A DNA stretch of 64,000 nt from Epiperipatus broadwayi (GCA_028023455.1 JAQFVV010012574.1:291001-355000); one strand, 5' to 3'; positions 1-10,883 are shown, counted from the first letter of the stretch. Translations and numbers: made by a program. Notes: generated from the letters alone by a model not told the origin.

Positions 1-394
1 CGTGCTAAATTAGCTAATTTATTGTCTAATCATAGTTGGGATAGTATTTCTGTATTCTCTAATGTAGAGTTAGCTTTTGCATTTCATAATATTTGTTCTT
101 TTTTAATTGCTAAGGTGACTGATGTATCAAATTAGTTAATAAGAATAGAAAGCAGTAGTTATGGATAACTGATGAGTTAAAACTAATTTGAGAAAGAATG
201 TTAAGCATTGTTGTGATGATGTGAAGAAGATCAATAAATTAAATATGATATTAAATGGGAGAAGTTGCTTAGGGAATTCCTTAGTAATAAAAATACTTCT
301 TCGAAATAAAAAAAACAATTAATTCCTTGATCAAAAATTCCCTAATTGAATTAATTTTGTTAAAAATAATGATTTCTTATTAAAAGTAATGAAA

Positions 395-514
395 AATATG
401 TTGCTGATCTTTCTAATAGTTTGTATTAATGTTTTGGCTTTTGATTCTGTTGCCAATATGTTGCTAATCTTTCTAATAGTTTGTGTTAATGATTTGGCTT
501 TCGATTCTGTTGCC
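395..514. repeat. 60-bp tandem duplication inside LINE relic
   Basis: Two adjacent 60-bp copies (395-454 and 455-514) differ at only a few positions. Both lie in the decayed LINE coding region, so this is probably a local duplication after insertion. Confidence 0.8.
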
Positions 515-1719
515 AATTTTTCTGTTCTGAAGTTTCTGATACTCAATTATCTCACTTGATTGATTGTTTAAAAACGGTTAAATCTTCTGGTTTAAATAAT
601 TCAAAAATTAAAAAAAAAATGATATGCTTATATTAATACCAGTTTTGCTTTATTTGTTTAATGTTTCATTGAATGCTAGTCTATTTCCTGAATGTTTGAA
701 GATTGGTATTATTATGCCAATCTATAGAAAGGATAATCCATTGCTTAACAACAACTAAAGACCTATTTCAATCCAGTTATTTCTAAGCTGTTTGAGATGG
801 TACTCTTGGATAAAAATGATGTCTTTCTTAAGTGAGGATTGGGTGATTTCTGTAGATCAGTATGGTTTTGTTCCAAAAAAAGTACTTTAGATGCTCTTAA
901 TAATCATATGTATAATTTGATATCTTTGTTAGATAATGGTCTTAAGACTGTATCCATAAGTTTAGATCTTTCTAAAGCATTTAACTTCCATTCATCATAA
1001 AATTCTTCTTCAGCAATTATAATCATATGACTTTTAAAGGCCATTTTGTTTCTTGGTTATAAAGTTATTTAAAAGAGAGAAAACAAGCAAACAAAATTCA
1101 TGGCATTAATAGTGATTTTAAATTGATAAATTATGGAGTTTCACAGGGTTCTGTAGTTGATTCTGTGATATTTTGATTTATATTAATGATATTTTTGCAT
1201 TGCCTTTGAATTCAGTGATTTGGGTTTTTGCTGATGTTGCTTTGTCTTTTGGTGCTGTTTTATATGGTCTTCTTGAGCAAATGCTTAATAAGGATTTGGC
1301 TTCATTTAGTAATTGATTTATAATTATAAATTTATTTAAATGCACATTGATTTATGTTAAATTGTTTGTCAGTCAATTTTAATAAAACAAAAACTATTCT
1401 TTTTTCTTATAAATTTGTTTCTCATTCTTTAATATTTGTAGCCAATATAAAGTTTATTATAATAGCATTTGTATTTGTGGTAATATTATTTTTTTGACAA
1501 TTATTATTATTTGGAAGTTAGGTTAACTTGGTCAAGGCATATTGTTTATTTGTGTTTGAGGTCATGTATAATTAATTATTAATTTTATTATTAAGTTAAA
1601 TTTTTGCCTAGATCTGTTTTGCTAACTCTTTATGAGTCTTGTTATCAAATATATTGTCTTGTCAGCATTATGTGTTTTACAAAATTACACTATGTATATT
1701 AATTTTGGAAAGTCTAAAT

Positions 1720-2442
1720 CAGTAATCTTCAACTCTTGGTCTGTGGACTGATGCCAGGCTGCAGATGTTTTCTGCTGGTCCACGGTAGACTGGCAGGAAA
1801 GTTTGTAATAACAAAACAATAAGAGTTTAAACTTTATTTTTTCATCTCATTTTTACCTAATTAAAAAAAAAAGAAACAGAACGAAAACAAAATTTAATCA
1901 ATCATACATAAATTAATTTGTTTTCTAGTTATAGCTTGGGGGGAGGGTAGAATAAAATTTTTTATTATTTTTCTAAAAAAATTCAAAATTAAAAAAAAAG
2001 TTTTTTATTATATGTATAACTTCATCTTGTATATTAACATTAAATACAGATATTACATTTATCATAATCATTGTCATGTAATTACACTAGCTGTGAAATT
2101 TCCTATCATTCAGATGAATACCATTTTATTCTTGCATGTGTTAACAATGAAATAATAAATGCAGCAATGCAGGCACATTAATGAGAATGATTGTTATTGA
2201 ACTGTTTTTTGTAACAGTATGACTGCACAACTCAAGAAAGAGTGTTCAACATGTGAAGGTAAGCAACACTATTATTATTCACAATAACTAGTGTGTTGTT
2301 TTGGTCAGTTATAACAATTATGCTCATCTAAGGCTAAGCAGTTTACATATTTAAGAAAATTTATCTGTAGACTTCTGCCAGTCCACAAAACCTTATCCTT
2401 ATTTTTGCTGGTCCGCAGGTGTGAAAAGGTTGAAGACCACTG
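1720..2442. mobile_element. Non-autonomous hAT element (MITE, 723 bp) with 8-bp TSD
   Basis: The left end reads CAGTAATCTTCAACTCTT and the reverse complement of the right end reads CAGTGGTCTTCAACCTTT, giving terminal inverted repeats with the CAG...CTG ends typical of hAT. The flanking octamer GTCTAAAT is identical at 1712-1719 and 2443-2450, which is a perfect 8-bp target-site duplication. The interior has no usable ORF. The LINE relic resumes on the far side, so the hAT inserted into an already resident LINE copy. The autonomous partner is not in this window; the 4-kb hAT at 10.9 kb has different ends. Confidence 0.93.
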
Positions 2443-2818
2443 GTCTAAATCAACTTTGGTTCAGAATATCTATGCTAATGGCTGTATTTTATCTGCTAGT
2501 AATTTTTATAAATATAGAATAATTAATGATAAATTTTGTTACTTCTTTTATATGCAAGAATTTGTAAAATAAACACTCAATTAGCTAAAAAACTTTCAAT
2601 TGACATTGCCTCCTTTTAATTTGGAAGGTAATTAGTTATAGTCAGTTCAATTATAATGGCATTAGGTTGTTTAATTCTTTTGGCTCTGCTTGTTCATTAG
2701 ATCTTGATTGTTTAATTTTTTTTTTTTTTGCAATTTTGGTTATATTCTATGTAGTTATTTTGATCATATTTTGTAATTTATTATATTGTTTATATTGTGT
2801 TTTTGTAATTAAATATAA

Positions 2819-2931
<113 letters not shown>

Positions 2932-5640
2932 GTATGTTTATATATATATGACTCCTCAGTACAAGTATTTCCTTGTTTGGAGATACATTAATTTTGTATT
3001 GTTAATATATTATTATTTTATAAAGGCCTTTTATTTTAAATAAAAAATTATTTTACCATAGCATCAGAATCCTGATTTTACATTTTACAAAAATATATAT
3101 TTGAACCAAGATAGTTTTTAAGGTTTAGGACTTCATTTGATGTACTTATTTTGGGTTATTCTCCAGATAGAATTGTCATGTGATTGGACTATGTATTCAT
3201 CATGAATAGTCCTGACAGAAATCATGTTAAAGATGACAAGTAATGTAAATTCTCAATTCTCAATAATACTGTTGGAACGAGACTTTTTTAAAATTAGTAT
3301 TTGCAGGAAATTACACAATCCCACATTTAATTGAGCAGTGCACTAATTAGATTTTGTTTACCCCACCATAATGTAATTTTCAGCTGTTGCATGGTTTTCC
3401 ATATTAGCTGTGTTAATAATTCATAAGTTAGCTCTGTTGCTTTAATCATATGATTATCTGGAATGCTGTTAAACAGAATTTTTTTCTTTTTTTGGATAAG
3501 ATGATCAAGAGCTCTTGATTATGACAATATTATAACTTTTCTAAATCAAGAAAGTTTTACCCCAAAAGACTTCTTTCTAAACCAAAATTAAAGAAAAAAT
3601 TGGCATTTCTTACATTTTTTTTTTTTTTTTACACTGTTCCAGATTATAGTAATAAAACCTGGAATTTTTATTTATATAATTCTAAATTAAAACAAAAAAA
3701 TTATTTCCCTATAACAATATATATATCTTACTGATATAAATAAAAATTAAAAAAATAAATAGCTGGTGACTTTTAAAAGAAAAAAAAATTATTTTGATCT
3801 GGGTATTTTTTCTTATATACCTATGTTAGTGTATGAGTAAAAAACTTCTAAGATCAGGCTAGCTTTACTTCAAAAAGATGTCTGAACCAGTACAATGGTA
3901 AATAAATAGGAAATTAAAAAATAATTTATGAACTAATGTGCATTTTCCATTATCTAAATTTAGGTTTTATCCATTAACGTTTATTTCCTCAGAAAGAAAG
4001 AGAGAGAGGGAGTAGAAAATAAACTTCATCTATCCATAAAATATTACATATTGTTACACTATCAATTTTTACTTCTGAACAAAACAAATAATACAGAAGC
4101 TTCTTGGAAAATTTATTTTAAGAAAAGAATTGCTGAACCTAAATAATATTTCACTTGCGTTTGAAGGAATTTAATGGCAATTAACAGAATCAGATCTGTG
4201 AAGTTTAATACAGTAAAAAAGGAATACTCAAGAAGTAAAACTGTTTGGAATGATGCATGTGACCTTTCAAGTAGCTAACCACTCAATTATTTATACATTT
4301 TATTGAAAAGTGGTGCAAACTGGTATACACTACATTTATTAACATTCTCTACATAAATACATTTTATCCTACTTCAGGTTTATAAATATCGACAACATAA
4401 TATTTCTAGGTCTTTTTTGTATTTTTTTTAAAATTTATAAAATTCCTGCAATCCAGCTAATTAATTGCTGTTATCTTTATAAACCCTACATCAGTAATAT
4501 GATTTTTTTTTTCAGTTTCAGAGATATTGGTGTTTAAAGACAAATGATGGATTCGAGTTAAAATTAAATATTAAATAAAAATGTTGATATATTTTTTTAA
4601 AACAAATTCTTCTTTTGGATTATATGGAAGTCTTTTTACATACGTTACCAAACTTAAAAATATCTGCTAAGCAGTTCCATTTTGTGGTGATTTATAAATA
4701 AAATGAACTTTAATTATAATTAAGCACACATTAAGTTGGAAATGATATATATATTAGTATAACCAACTCTTTACGTCTTTCATTTCTCATTTTGGGGAAA
4801 ACTCCCGAACTGTATTAAGTAGTGTTAGACAATAGTAAATTACTATTAACTTCAAAACCAAAATGCACATTTCCGTGACAAAAAAAAATGCAAGTGAAAA
4901 AACAGCAAATAAAAATATATAATTACTCACTGAGCTATATAAACCTTTATATAACATTTGTACTCAGTTTATTTACACTCATCTATTACCCCAAAACATT
5001 AGACACTTCAACAAAACTCTCCCCTCCCCCAATTTATTATTTATCATTCATTGAAATAATTGAGATTTATGAGTATAGTGTGGGCCTTAAAAGGTTAACA
5101 GCTTGTGATTGTGCAAGCCAGTTATTATTAATCTTTAACCCAGGGAGCTGGCGATTTGTGGTTAACCGCTTTCCTGTGGCAACTCTGACAAATCTTAAAC
5201 ATGAAAAATGAATGTCCTTACAGAGTTATTTTTAAAGGCTTTTAACTATAAGCTTTTTGTTAAAAGATCATTACGAAGTAATCTTTGTCAACTTTCTCAT
5301 TAAGATTCAACAAGACTTTATATACATTCCAAACATAGTAATGCGAAAATTTGATAGCTATTAATTTTTATTATCTAAAGAAAAAAACACACAATTAAAA
5401 TAATAAAAGTGGCAACTATTTAAATTTGAATATTAAGTTCATATTATTAAATATTACTTCCTCTTATTTACTTTTTTAAAAAATAATTATAAGGAATCCA
5501 GTAGACCTGGATTCTACTTATCGCTTTCACTTCATTTACTAATCCAATTCGTTATTGTAATAATTGCTATTATTTTCCTACACGTAATATACAATGTTCA
5601 TATTAATAATTGATGTGGATTGATAAGTTAAAGAAGATAA
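2932..5640. other. Anonymous AT-rich intergenic DNA
   Basis: I recognise no gene or element here. Short (A)n, (T)n and (AT)n runs are common. The block at about 5080-5200 is clearly richer in G+C than its surroundings and carries two GGTTAAC motifs about 70 bp apart. The 107-codon reading frame over it (4888-5211) has no recognisable domain and I do not call it a gene. Confidence 0.6.
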
Positions 5641-5642
5641 TT

Positions 5643-5995
5643 TTATTTATAATATTTGACCTTTAAAAATAAAATTATTAACATAATTTGCTTGATTGAA
5701 TTTTCAATGGTACGGATGGTTGAAAAGAAGGAGGGTGGACTAGATTGAAGCCTTTCCATTGGGGTTTGAAGATTTGCTATTTTAATATAAGCAGAGTACT
5801 GATTATATATGTGTGTGGGAGATGATAATCTGGACCAACTGATGAGTGTTGGTTCAGCATGAAATATATATATATTGGAAATCATTTATCTTTTTTCATG
5901 TGCGTGATGTATCGATTGAATGAGATAGAGTGGATAGCTGAAGGAAGCTTGAAAGTCTGTGTTCAAATTCTCTACAATTAATATATATATATATA
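5643..5995 (+). mobile_element. Hammerhead-bearing tRNA-like repeat (HHR-SINE), copy A
   Basis: This copy shares a long body with units at 7.3-8.0 kb and 41.1-42.4 kb: a conserved stretch around ATTTTCAATGG, a GATTGAAGC block, GCTATnTTAATATAA, then a hammerhead ribozyme, then a tRNA-like segment. The tRNA-like part has an A-box-like TGTATCGATTGAATGAG and a B-box-like TGTGTTCAAATTC near 5960, followed by an (AT)n tract. Order and spacing fit a Pol III-transcribed, tRNA-derived short retroelement. No protein is encoded. Confidence 0.75.
5824..5890 (+). ncRNA. Hammerhead ribozyme motif (copy A, type I)
   Basis: The catalytic core CTGATGA (5839-5845) and GAAA (5861-5864) are separated by a stem II in which TGTT pairs with AGCA. 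Stem I closes with CCAA before the core against TTGG at 5875-5878, then an internal loop, then GATAA against TTATC. Stem III is very short and AT-rich. Predicted cleavage follows A5874 (U16.1 = T5873, H17 = A). Position 11.1 is T instead of C, giving a G-U closing pair, so activity may be weak. Folding was done by eye. Confidence 0.75.
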
Positions 5996-7009
5996 TCAAT
6001 AGATGCTAGATGGTAGTGTTTAATAAATTTCTATCTGCTGTCCTATCTATATTCTAAACTAGTTTTCTGCTTATGTATCTACTGCATGTGAATTTTTTTT
6101 GGCTCCAATGCATATTATCAATTCCTCTTTTTTTTTTTCTATCAATCTATTTGTGTGAAATTCAAAAACATTTTTAATATTTTGAAACTAAGACATCTTG
6201 TTTTATAGCTATATAGATCTAATACCAGTATAGTATCTCTATATTTTGAAGAGACACATGTTCCTTGGTCAGGATTGTTATAATATTAATAAAATATCAC
6301 ATGGTTCTTAAGTGATTACTATTGCAATAATGAATTTAAAAAATAGCTAACAAGATTGAAATATTTCATTGATTAAATCGTCATTTAAGAGTCCTAATGG
6401 ATGCATTTGACATACTACACTATCCCAATTTTTTTTAATGCTATGTTTTTAATATTTCTTTTATATTACTAAGGACTTTCTTTTTGTTCTAAAATTATTA
6501 TTTCACAAAATAGATTTCATCCTAAGGGTTTATTACTGTCAATTAAACTCTGAATGACTGTATTTATATCACCTTTCTTCTTAAACATTCACCTATAATA
6601 TAATTACATCATTTTTAATGTCATTGGAATTTTTCAATTTCAAATTTGGCATCTACTTTTAGTCTTCTTCATTTTTATAAATGAATTCAATTGTAGAATT
6701 GTGTTATTTTTTATTAAAGTTCTAAAATATAAACATGAGGTATGTTAAATTTTAATCATTTGCAGATTATGATACATATTCATCCTATAAAAAGTTACAT
6801 TCATATAGTTATGTGTTCTGCACAGTTTAGTGCAATGCTAAATGGGCAGACTCATTCCACATGGGATTTCACTATCTCCTTGGGTTTCTAGAGGTATTAT
6901 ATCTTTAGGTTTAATTAGAATATTATTAATCTTTTGCTTAGTAGAGAATGCTTTTATATATAATATTTAAATATATGTATATTGTATATACTTAACTTAA
7001 CATAATTAT
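5996..7009. other. Anonymous AT-rich DNA
   Basis: I see no recognisable gene, RNA or element between the first hammerhead repeat and the inverted copy that starts near 7010. Confidence 0.55.
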
Positions 7010-7138
7010 AAGGGACTTGAACTCAGACTTTCAAGCTCTCTACATCCATTCAATCCATCTTATACAATCAACACACATGACCATATACATGCAAAAAAAA
7101 GTAAATGATCTCCAATATATGTATTTGTATATGTGTGT

Positions 7139-7200
7139 GAGATTGTGATCAGAACCAATTAATGAATGGTAGTTCAGCACTAAATATGTTAATATAAAAA
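7139..7200 (+). ncRNA. Degenerate hammerhead motif (copy B)
   Basis: The sequence aligns with the other copies (CCAA, TTAATGA, GTTCAGCAC, TAAAT), but the core reads TTAATGA and G12 is T. It should be catalytically dead. Confidence 0.55.
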
Positions 7201-7480
7201 ATATACATATACATTCAGCCTGTAGTCTTCCAATACCTCTTCAGTATAATTAAATGGATATATTAAGAACCTATGTATAGGTAACCAGATTGATTTGTGG
7301 TCACTTGGATATGACAATAATGTTGACATCAATAAAGGCTTTGAACATTCCACCCTCAGATTTTCAATGAAACAGATAGCTGAGGAGCTGGAGAGCGGAG
7401 AAGATTAAGGATTGTCCATTAAAGTTTGAAGATTTTCAATCTTAATATAATTTAAGCACTGATTGTATATATGTGTGGAA

Positions 7481-7550
7481 GATTGTGATCTGGGCTGATT
7501 GATGAGTACTAGTTCAGCATGAAATATCTATGTTGGAAATCATTTATCTT
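7481..7550 (+). ncRNA. Hammerhead motif (copy C, C3 lost)
   Basis: The core is TTGATGA (7499-7505), so C3 is T. Stem II is intact in outline (GTACT against AGCAT around AGTTC) and GAAA follows. Stem I retains TTGG and the distal TTATC strand. It is probably inactive because C3 pairs with G8 in the active site. Confidence 0.6.
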
Positions 7551-8296
7551 TTACATATGTATGTGATCATGTGTGTCAGTTGTATAACAATAATTGGATG
7601 GATGTAGGGAGCTTGAAAATCTGAGTTCAAGTTCTTTATAATTACATTAAGGTCCTATGTGTGATGGGTCAGATTGATAAGATTAACATAGGTATGACAA
7701 TAATATTGGTATCAACAAGGGCTTTGAGCATTCCATCCTCAGATTTTCAATGAAATAGATGACTGAAGAGTTGGAGATTGGAGAAGACTGAAGCTTGTAC
7801 ATTAAAGTTTAAAGAGTTGCTATCTTAATATAAACTGAACACTGATTGTATATATATTTGGGAGATTGTGATGTGTTTGAGACCATTTATCTGTTTCATA
7901 TGTATGTGGTCATGTGTGTTGGTTGTACAAGATAAATTGGATAAATGCAGAGAGCTTGAAAGTCTGAGTTCAAGTCTCTTATAATTACATATATAACACA
8001 AATTTACTTTATGAACACCTTCAATTTTAGCAAATGCTTTTTTAAAAAAATGATCTTTCATTAAATTCATAAATGATTATTAATCAGTTTTATTTTACAA
8101 AAAAATATTATATTTCTTTTAACTTTAGATATAGACCTTAAATTTAATAGAATCAAATATATTTATAATACCCTTTATACAGAAACATGTCAATTCACTC
8201 CTTTCTACTTATTCATCGTGATTATGGATTTCAAAAAATAACTAATACACATATTAATAGTTTTTATTCATCATTCATTAAACTAAAGATTATCTA

Positions 8297-8466
8297 ATAA
8301 TGAATAATATTTCTGTAGTATAATTTTTACTACACTACCTGATATGCAAGATATGAACTGTTTTCTATCTGTTTTAACACTTTATGGAGGGATATAGTGG
8401 ATAGAAACTAATTCCTATCTTGTAGGACAGTTGTGTAGTAAAAATTACACAACAGAAATATTATTT
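8297..8466. repeat. Inverted repeat next to the second hammerhead subfamily
   Basis: AATATTTCTGTAGTATAATT near 8306 is mirrored by the reverse complement of the stretch ending near 8463, with arms of about 60 bp. The right arm is the start of hammerhead unit E, so the left arm is a truncated inverted copy of the same unit end. Confidence 0.65.
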
Positions 8467-8642
8467 ATTTTTGGATAATATCTAGTCTAATGAATGTCTA
8501 ATAAAATTTATTAATATACTTTCAATAAATAAATTGTGTCAAAGTTATGAGGGCTGCATATTTGACACTCATTAATTAAACTGTAATAATTTGATATCTG
8601 TGTATATATTGAACTACGATAGAGCTATGTGTAAGAGATTGT

Positions 8643-8703
8643 GGTCTGGGCTAACTGATGAGTGCTGGTTTAGCATGAAAAGTTCAGCTTGGAATCATAG
8701 ACC
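8643..8703 (+). ncRNA. Hammerhead ribozyme motif (copy E)
   Basis: The core CTGATGA (8655-8661) is intact and GAAA is at 8677-8680. Stem II pairs TGCT with AGCA around a GGTT loop. Stem I has CTAA against TTGG (8689-8692), an internal loop, and a perfect five-base distal helix GGTCT (8643-8647) with AGACC (8699-8703). Stem III is poor and position 16.1 reads G, so cleavage at the canonical site is doubtful. This is the best-conserved stem I in the window. Confidence 0.72.
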
Positions 8704-9007
8704 TTGTTCACATGTCTTTGGCCACATGTTTATGAGTATATCTTTCCATAAGATGCTAAAAGTATATATAAACCATTCCTTATCTTGCATGAGAGTGGTG
8801 AAGTAAAAATTGTACTACAGAAATATTATTCATTATTGAATAATCTCTAGTCTAATGAATGGCTAATAAAAATTATTAACATACTTTCTTTAAGTGATTT
8901 ATGTCAAAGTTGTGCAGGCATTACATTAGACACTTATTAATTATACTGCAGTAATTTGCTATCTGTATATATACTAAACTATAATAGAGATATATTTAAG
9001 AGATTGT

Positions 9008-9066
9008 GGTCTGGTCTAACTAATGAGTGCTGCTTCAGCATGAAAGGTTCATCTTGGGATCAGAGA
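9008..9066 (+). ncRNA. Hammerhead motif (copy F, G5 lost)
   Basis: The core reads CTAATGA (G5 to A). Stem II TGCT/AGCA and GAAA (9042-9045) are kept, and the cleavage triplet ATC sits just before TTGG at 9054-9057. With G5 changed it is probably inactive. Confidence 0.6.
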
Positions 9067-9169
9067 TTTTTTCATATGTCTATGATTACATCCCTCCACA
9101 AGGTGTTAAAAGTGAAAAGAAATCAGTCCCTACCTTGCACGACAGTGATGTAACAGAATATTTCTAATA

Positions 9170-9540
9170 GAAATTTTGTTTTTAAATCTTGTTAAAATTC
9201 AAGCCATAATGTTTGCTAGGCAACAACCAATTAAAAGTTGTTGTGCAGACTGAAATTTGATTCATATTCAAACTCTTAAATGAATTTATAGTGACACAAT
9301 GAACATATTTAGGTATAAAAATTTGAAGTATCACAAACTTTCCATCTGAAATCCAGGCACCCCCATTGTTATAATGTATGTTAATTTAATATTTTAGCAA
9401 ACTAAATAAGTGATGAAACATTTTTAGAAAGTGGGATTTTTGTTTTTAAAGTACACTTATAATTTTAAGCTGTAATATTTCCAAGACAACAACAAATTAA
9501 AACTTTTGTATAAATGAAATGATATACAGTAATTTAAAAA
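9170..9540. repeat. Partial copies of foldback-element arms
   Basis: Two diverged direct copies (about 9172-9350 and 9430-9530) match the arms of the foldback at 10316-10883, sharing TTTTGTTTTTAAA, a CCATAATnTTTnC block, CAACAACnAATTAAAA and ATGAATTTATAGTGACAC. They lack the partner arm here. Confidence 0.6.
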
Positions 9541-9544
9541 TATA

Positions 9545-10135
9545 TAACAAACTTTTCTTTCATGACCGTAATTTATAAATATCTGTGCTTACATGCTATA
9601 CTCAGAAAAGCTTAATACTATAATGAATTTGTATTTATTGAAGCTTAGTGCTTTTGAGAACAAAGTATGTTCTTATATTCATAGAATTAATATATGTGTA
9701 ATTGGGTTTATATCTATATAGCCATAAATTTATTTAAATATATGTAAAATTATATTGCTCATTTCTTCCTTGAGTACCACAATGCAATGAGTCACACATT
9801 CAAGTTCATAGCTGTCAACATTGAATGCATCAAGTAAAATGACTCCAAGCAGAAAATTAAAGAGACATGTATCTAAGAACCCTAACACCATAGACATAAA
9901 GGCATCCCGCACACCACTCTTGCAGAAATGGGCAATATAATTTACATATATTAAAATAAATTTATGATCAATATATAGATATAAACTCAATTGCATGTAT
10001 ATTAATATTATGAATATGAGGCAATATTTCACCCTCAAATGCACTAAACTTTAATAAGAATGAATTCATTATAATATTAAGCTTTTCTGAGTATAGCATG
10101 AAAGTGCAGATATTTTAAATGAAAAGATCATATAC
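9545..10135. repeat. Foldback (long inverted repeat) MITE 1
   Basis: Left arm about 9545-9775 and right arm about 9915-10135 are reverse complements over roughly 220-240 bp, for example CATGCTATACTCAGAAAAGC at 9591 against its mirror ending near 10106. The central loop is about 130 bp. The reverse-strand reading frame inside (9730-10044) is a by-product of the palindrome and has no known domain. Confidence 0.8.
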
Positions 10136-10315
10136 TGTAAAGCTATTTTTAACCAAAAATTTTGGTAGTACTCAAGCTATCAAATGAGTATACTAAATCA
10201 AACTGAATAAAGAAAACTAATACACACCCATACATTGTATATGTTTGTAAATGTTGAAAAAATAGACTAATATTATGATTTAGTACAAAAGAGGGGCATC
10301 AAATGTTTTTAATAA

Positions 10316-10883
10316 ATGGAAATTTCATTTTTAAAATCTAATTACAATTTTAAACCATGATATTTTCAAGATAATAATTACTAATTAAAATTTGTAGCTC
10401 AGGCTGAAATGAGAATATTGTATGTTACTTTTTTGACTAAAATATGGTACTACTTCTGATTCATATTCAAGATTTAAATGAATTTATAGTGATACACTGA
10501 ACATATAATATAGATATAAGAATTTGAAGAGTCACAAACTTCTCTTAATTCTCATTTCATATCAAAACTTCCTGCAGTAAATCATTTATGTTGATTTAAT
10601 GTTTTGATGGATTATATAGATGGTGAAATGCTTGACTCGCTATGGGAGAATTTTGATATCATGTGGATATTAAGAGAAGTTTGTGACACTTCAAATTTTT
10701 ATTGTTTTGCTATAAACTCATTTAAAATCTTCAGGACTGACCAAAAGTAGTGTTGCATTTTAAAGTTAAAAAGTAGCTTAGACAATATACTCATTTCAGC
10801 TTGAACAATACGTTTAATTAGATTTTGTTCTTGGAAACATTGTGGTTTGAAATTTTAATTCGATTTTAAAAATGGATTCCTCT
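10316..10883. repeat. Foldback MITE 2
   Basis: Left arm about 10316-10570 and right arm about 10640-10883 form an inverted repeat, including GAGTCACAAACTTCTCTTAA at about 10529 against TTAAGAGAAGTTTGTGACAC at about 10669. The spacer is about 70 bp. The hAT element begins five bases after the right arm. Confidence 0.8.

Larger units (their letters stand above)
7010..7990. mobile_element. Hammerhead-bearing tRNA-like repeat cluster (inverted, then three direct units)
   Basis: From about 7010 to 7122 the tRNA-like part and the 3' strand of the ribozyme lie in reverse orientation (B box seen as GGGACTTGAACTCAG). At about 7122 the orientation flips and three forward units follow: B (degenerate ribozyme near 7139-7200), C (ribozyme 7481-7550) and D (7645-7990, ribozyme core deleted). 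Units C and D are tandem with a period of about 370 bp; each opens near ATTAAGGTCCTATGTGTGA or a close variant and ends in a B-box-like GAGTTCAAGTYYYTTATAATT. Confidence 0.75.
8448..9165 (+). mobile_element. Second hammerhead repeat subfamily, two tandem units (E, F)
   Basis: Two direct units of about 365 bp (8448-8815 and 8816-9165) share the opening CAGAAATATTATT, the block CTCTAGTCTAATGAATG or a variant, TGTCAAAGTTnTG, AATTTGCTATCTGT or a variant, and a hammerhead motif. They differ from the 7-kb units outside the ribozyme: there is no clear B box and the unit ends in CCYTAYCTTGCAYGA. They may be a diverged branch of the same family or a different repeat that shares only the ribozyme module. 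Confidence 0.7.

Noticed and set aside
169-175. CTGATGA string, as in a hammerhead core
   Set aside because: It lies in the LINE reading frame (WITDELK, matching FWFSDKLKK of the intact LINE), and no stem II or GAAA follows.
4888-5211. 107-codon open frame as a possible host gene
   Set aside because: There are no recognisable domain, signal or splice structure and no codon-use signal; it is possible by chance.
9730-10044. 104-codon reverse-strand frame as a gene
   Set aside because: It lies inside a foldback palindrome and has no recognisable domain.
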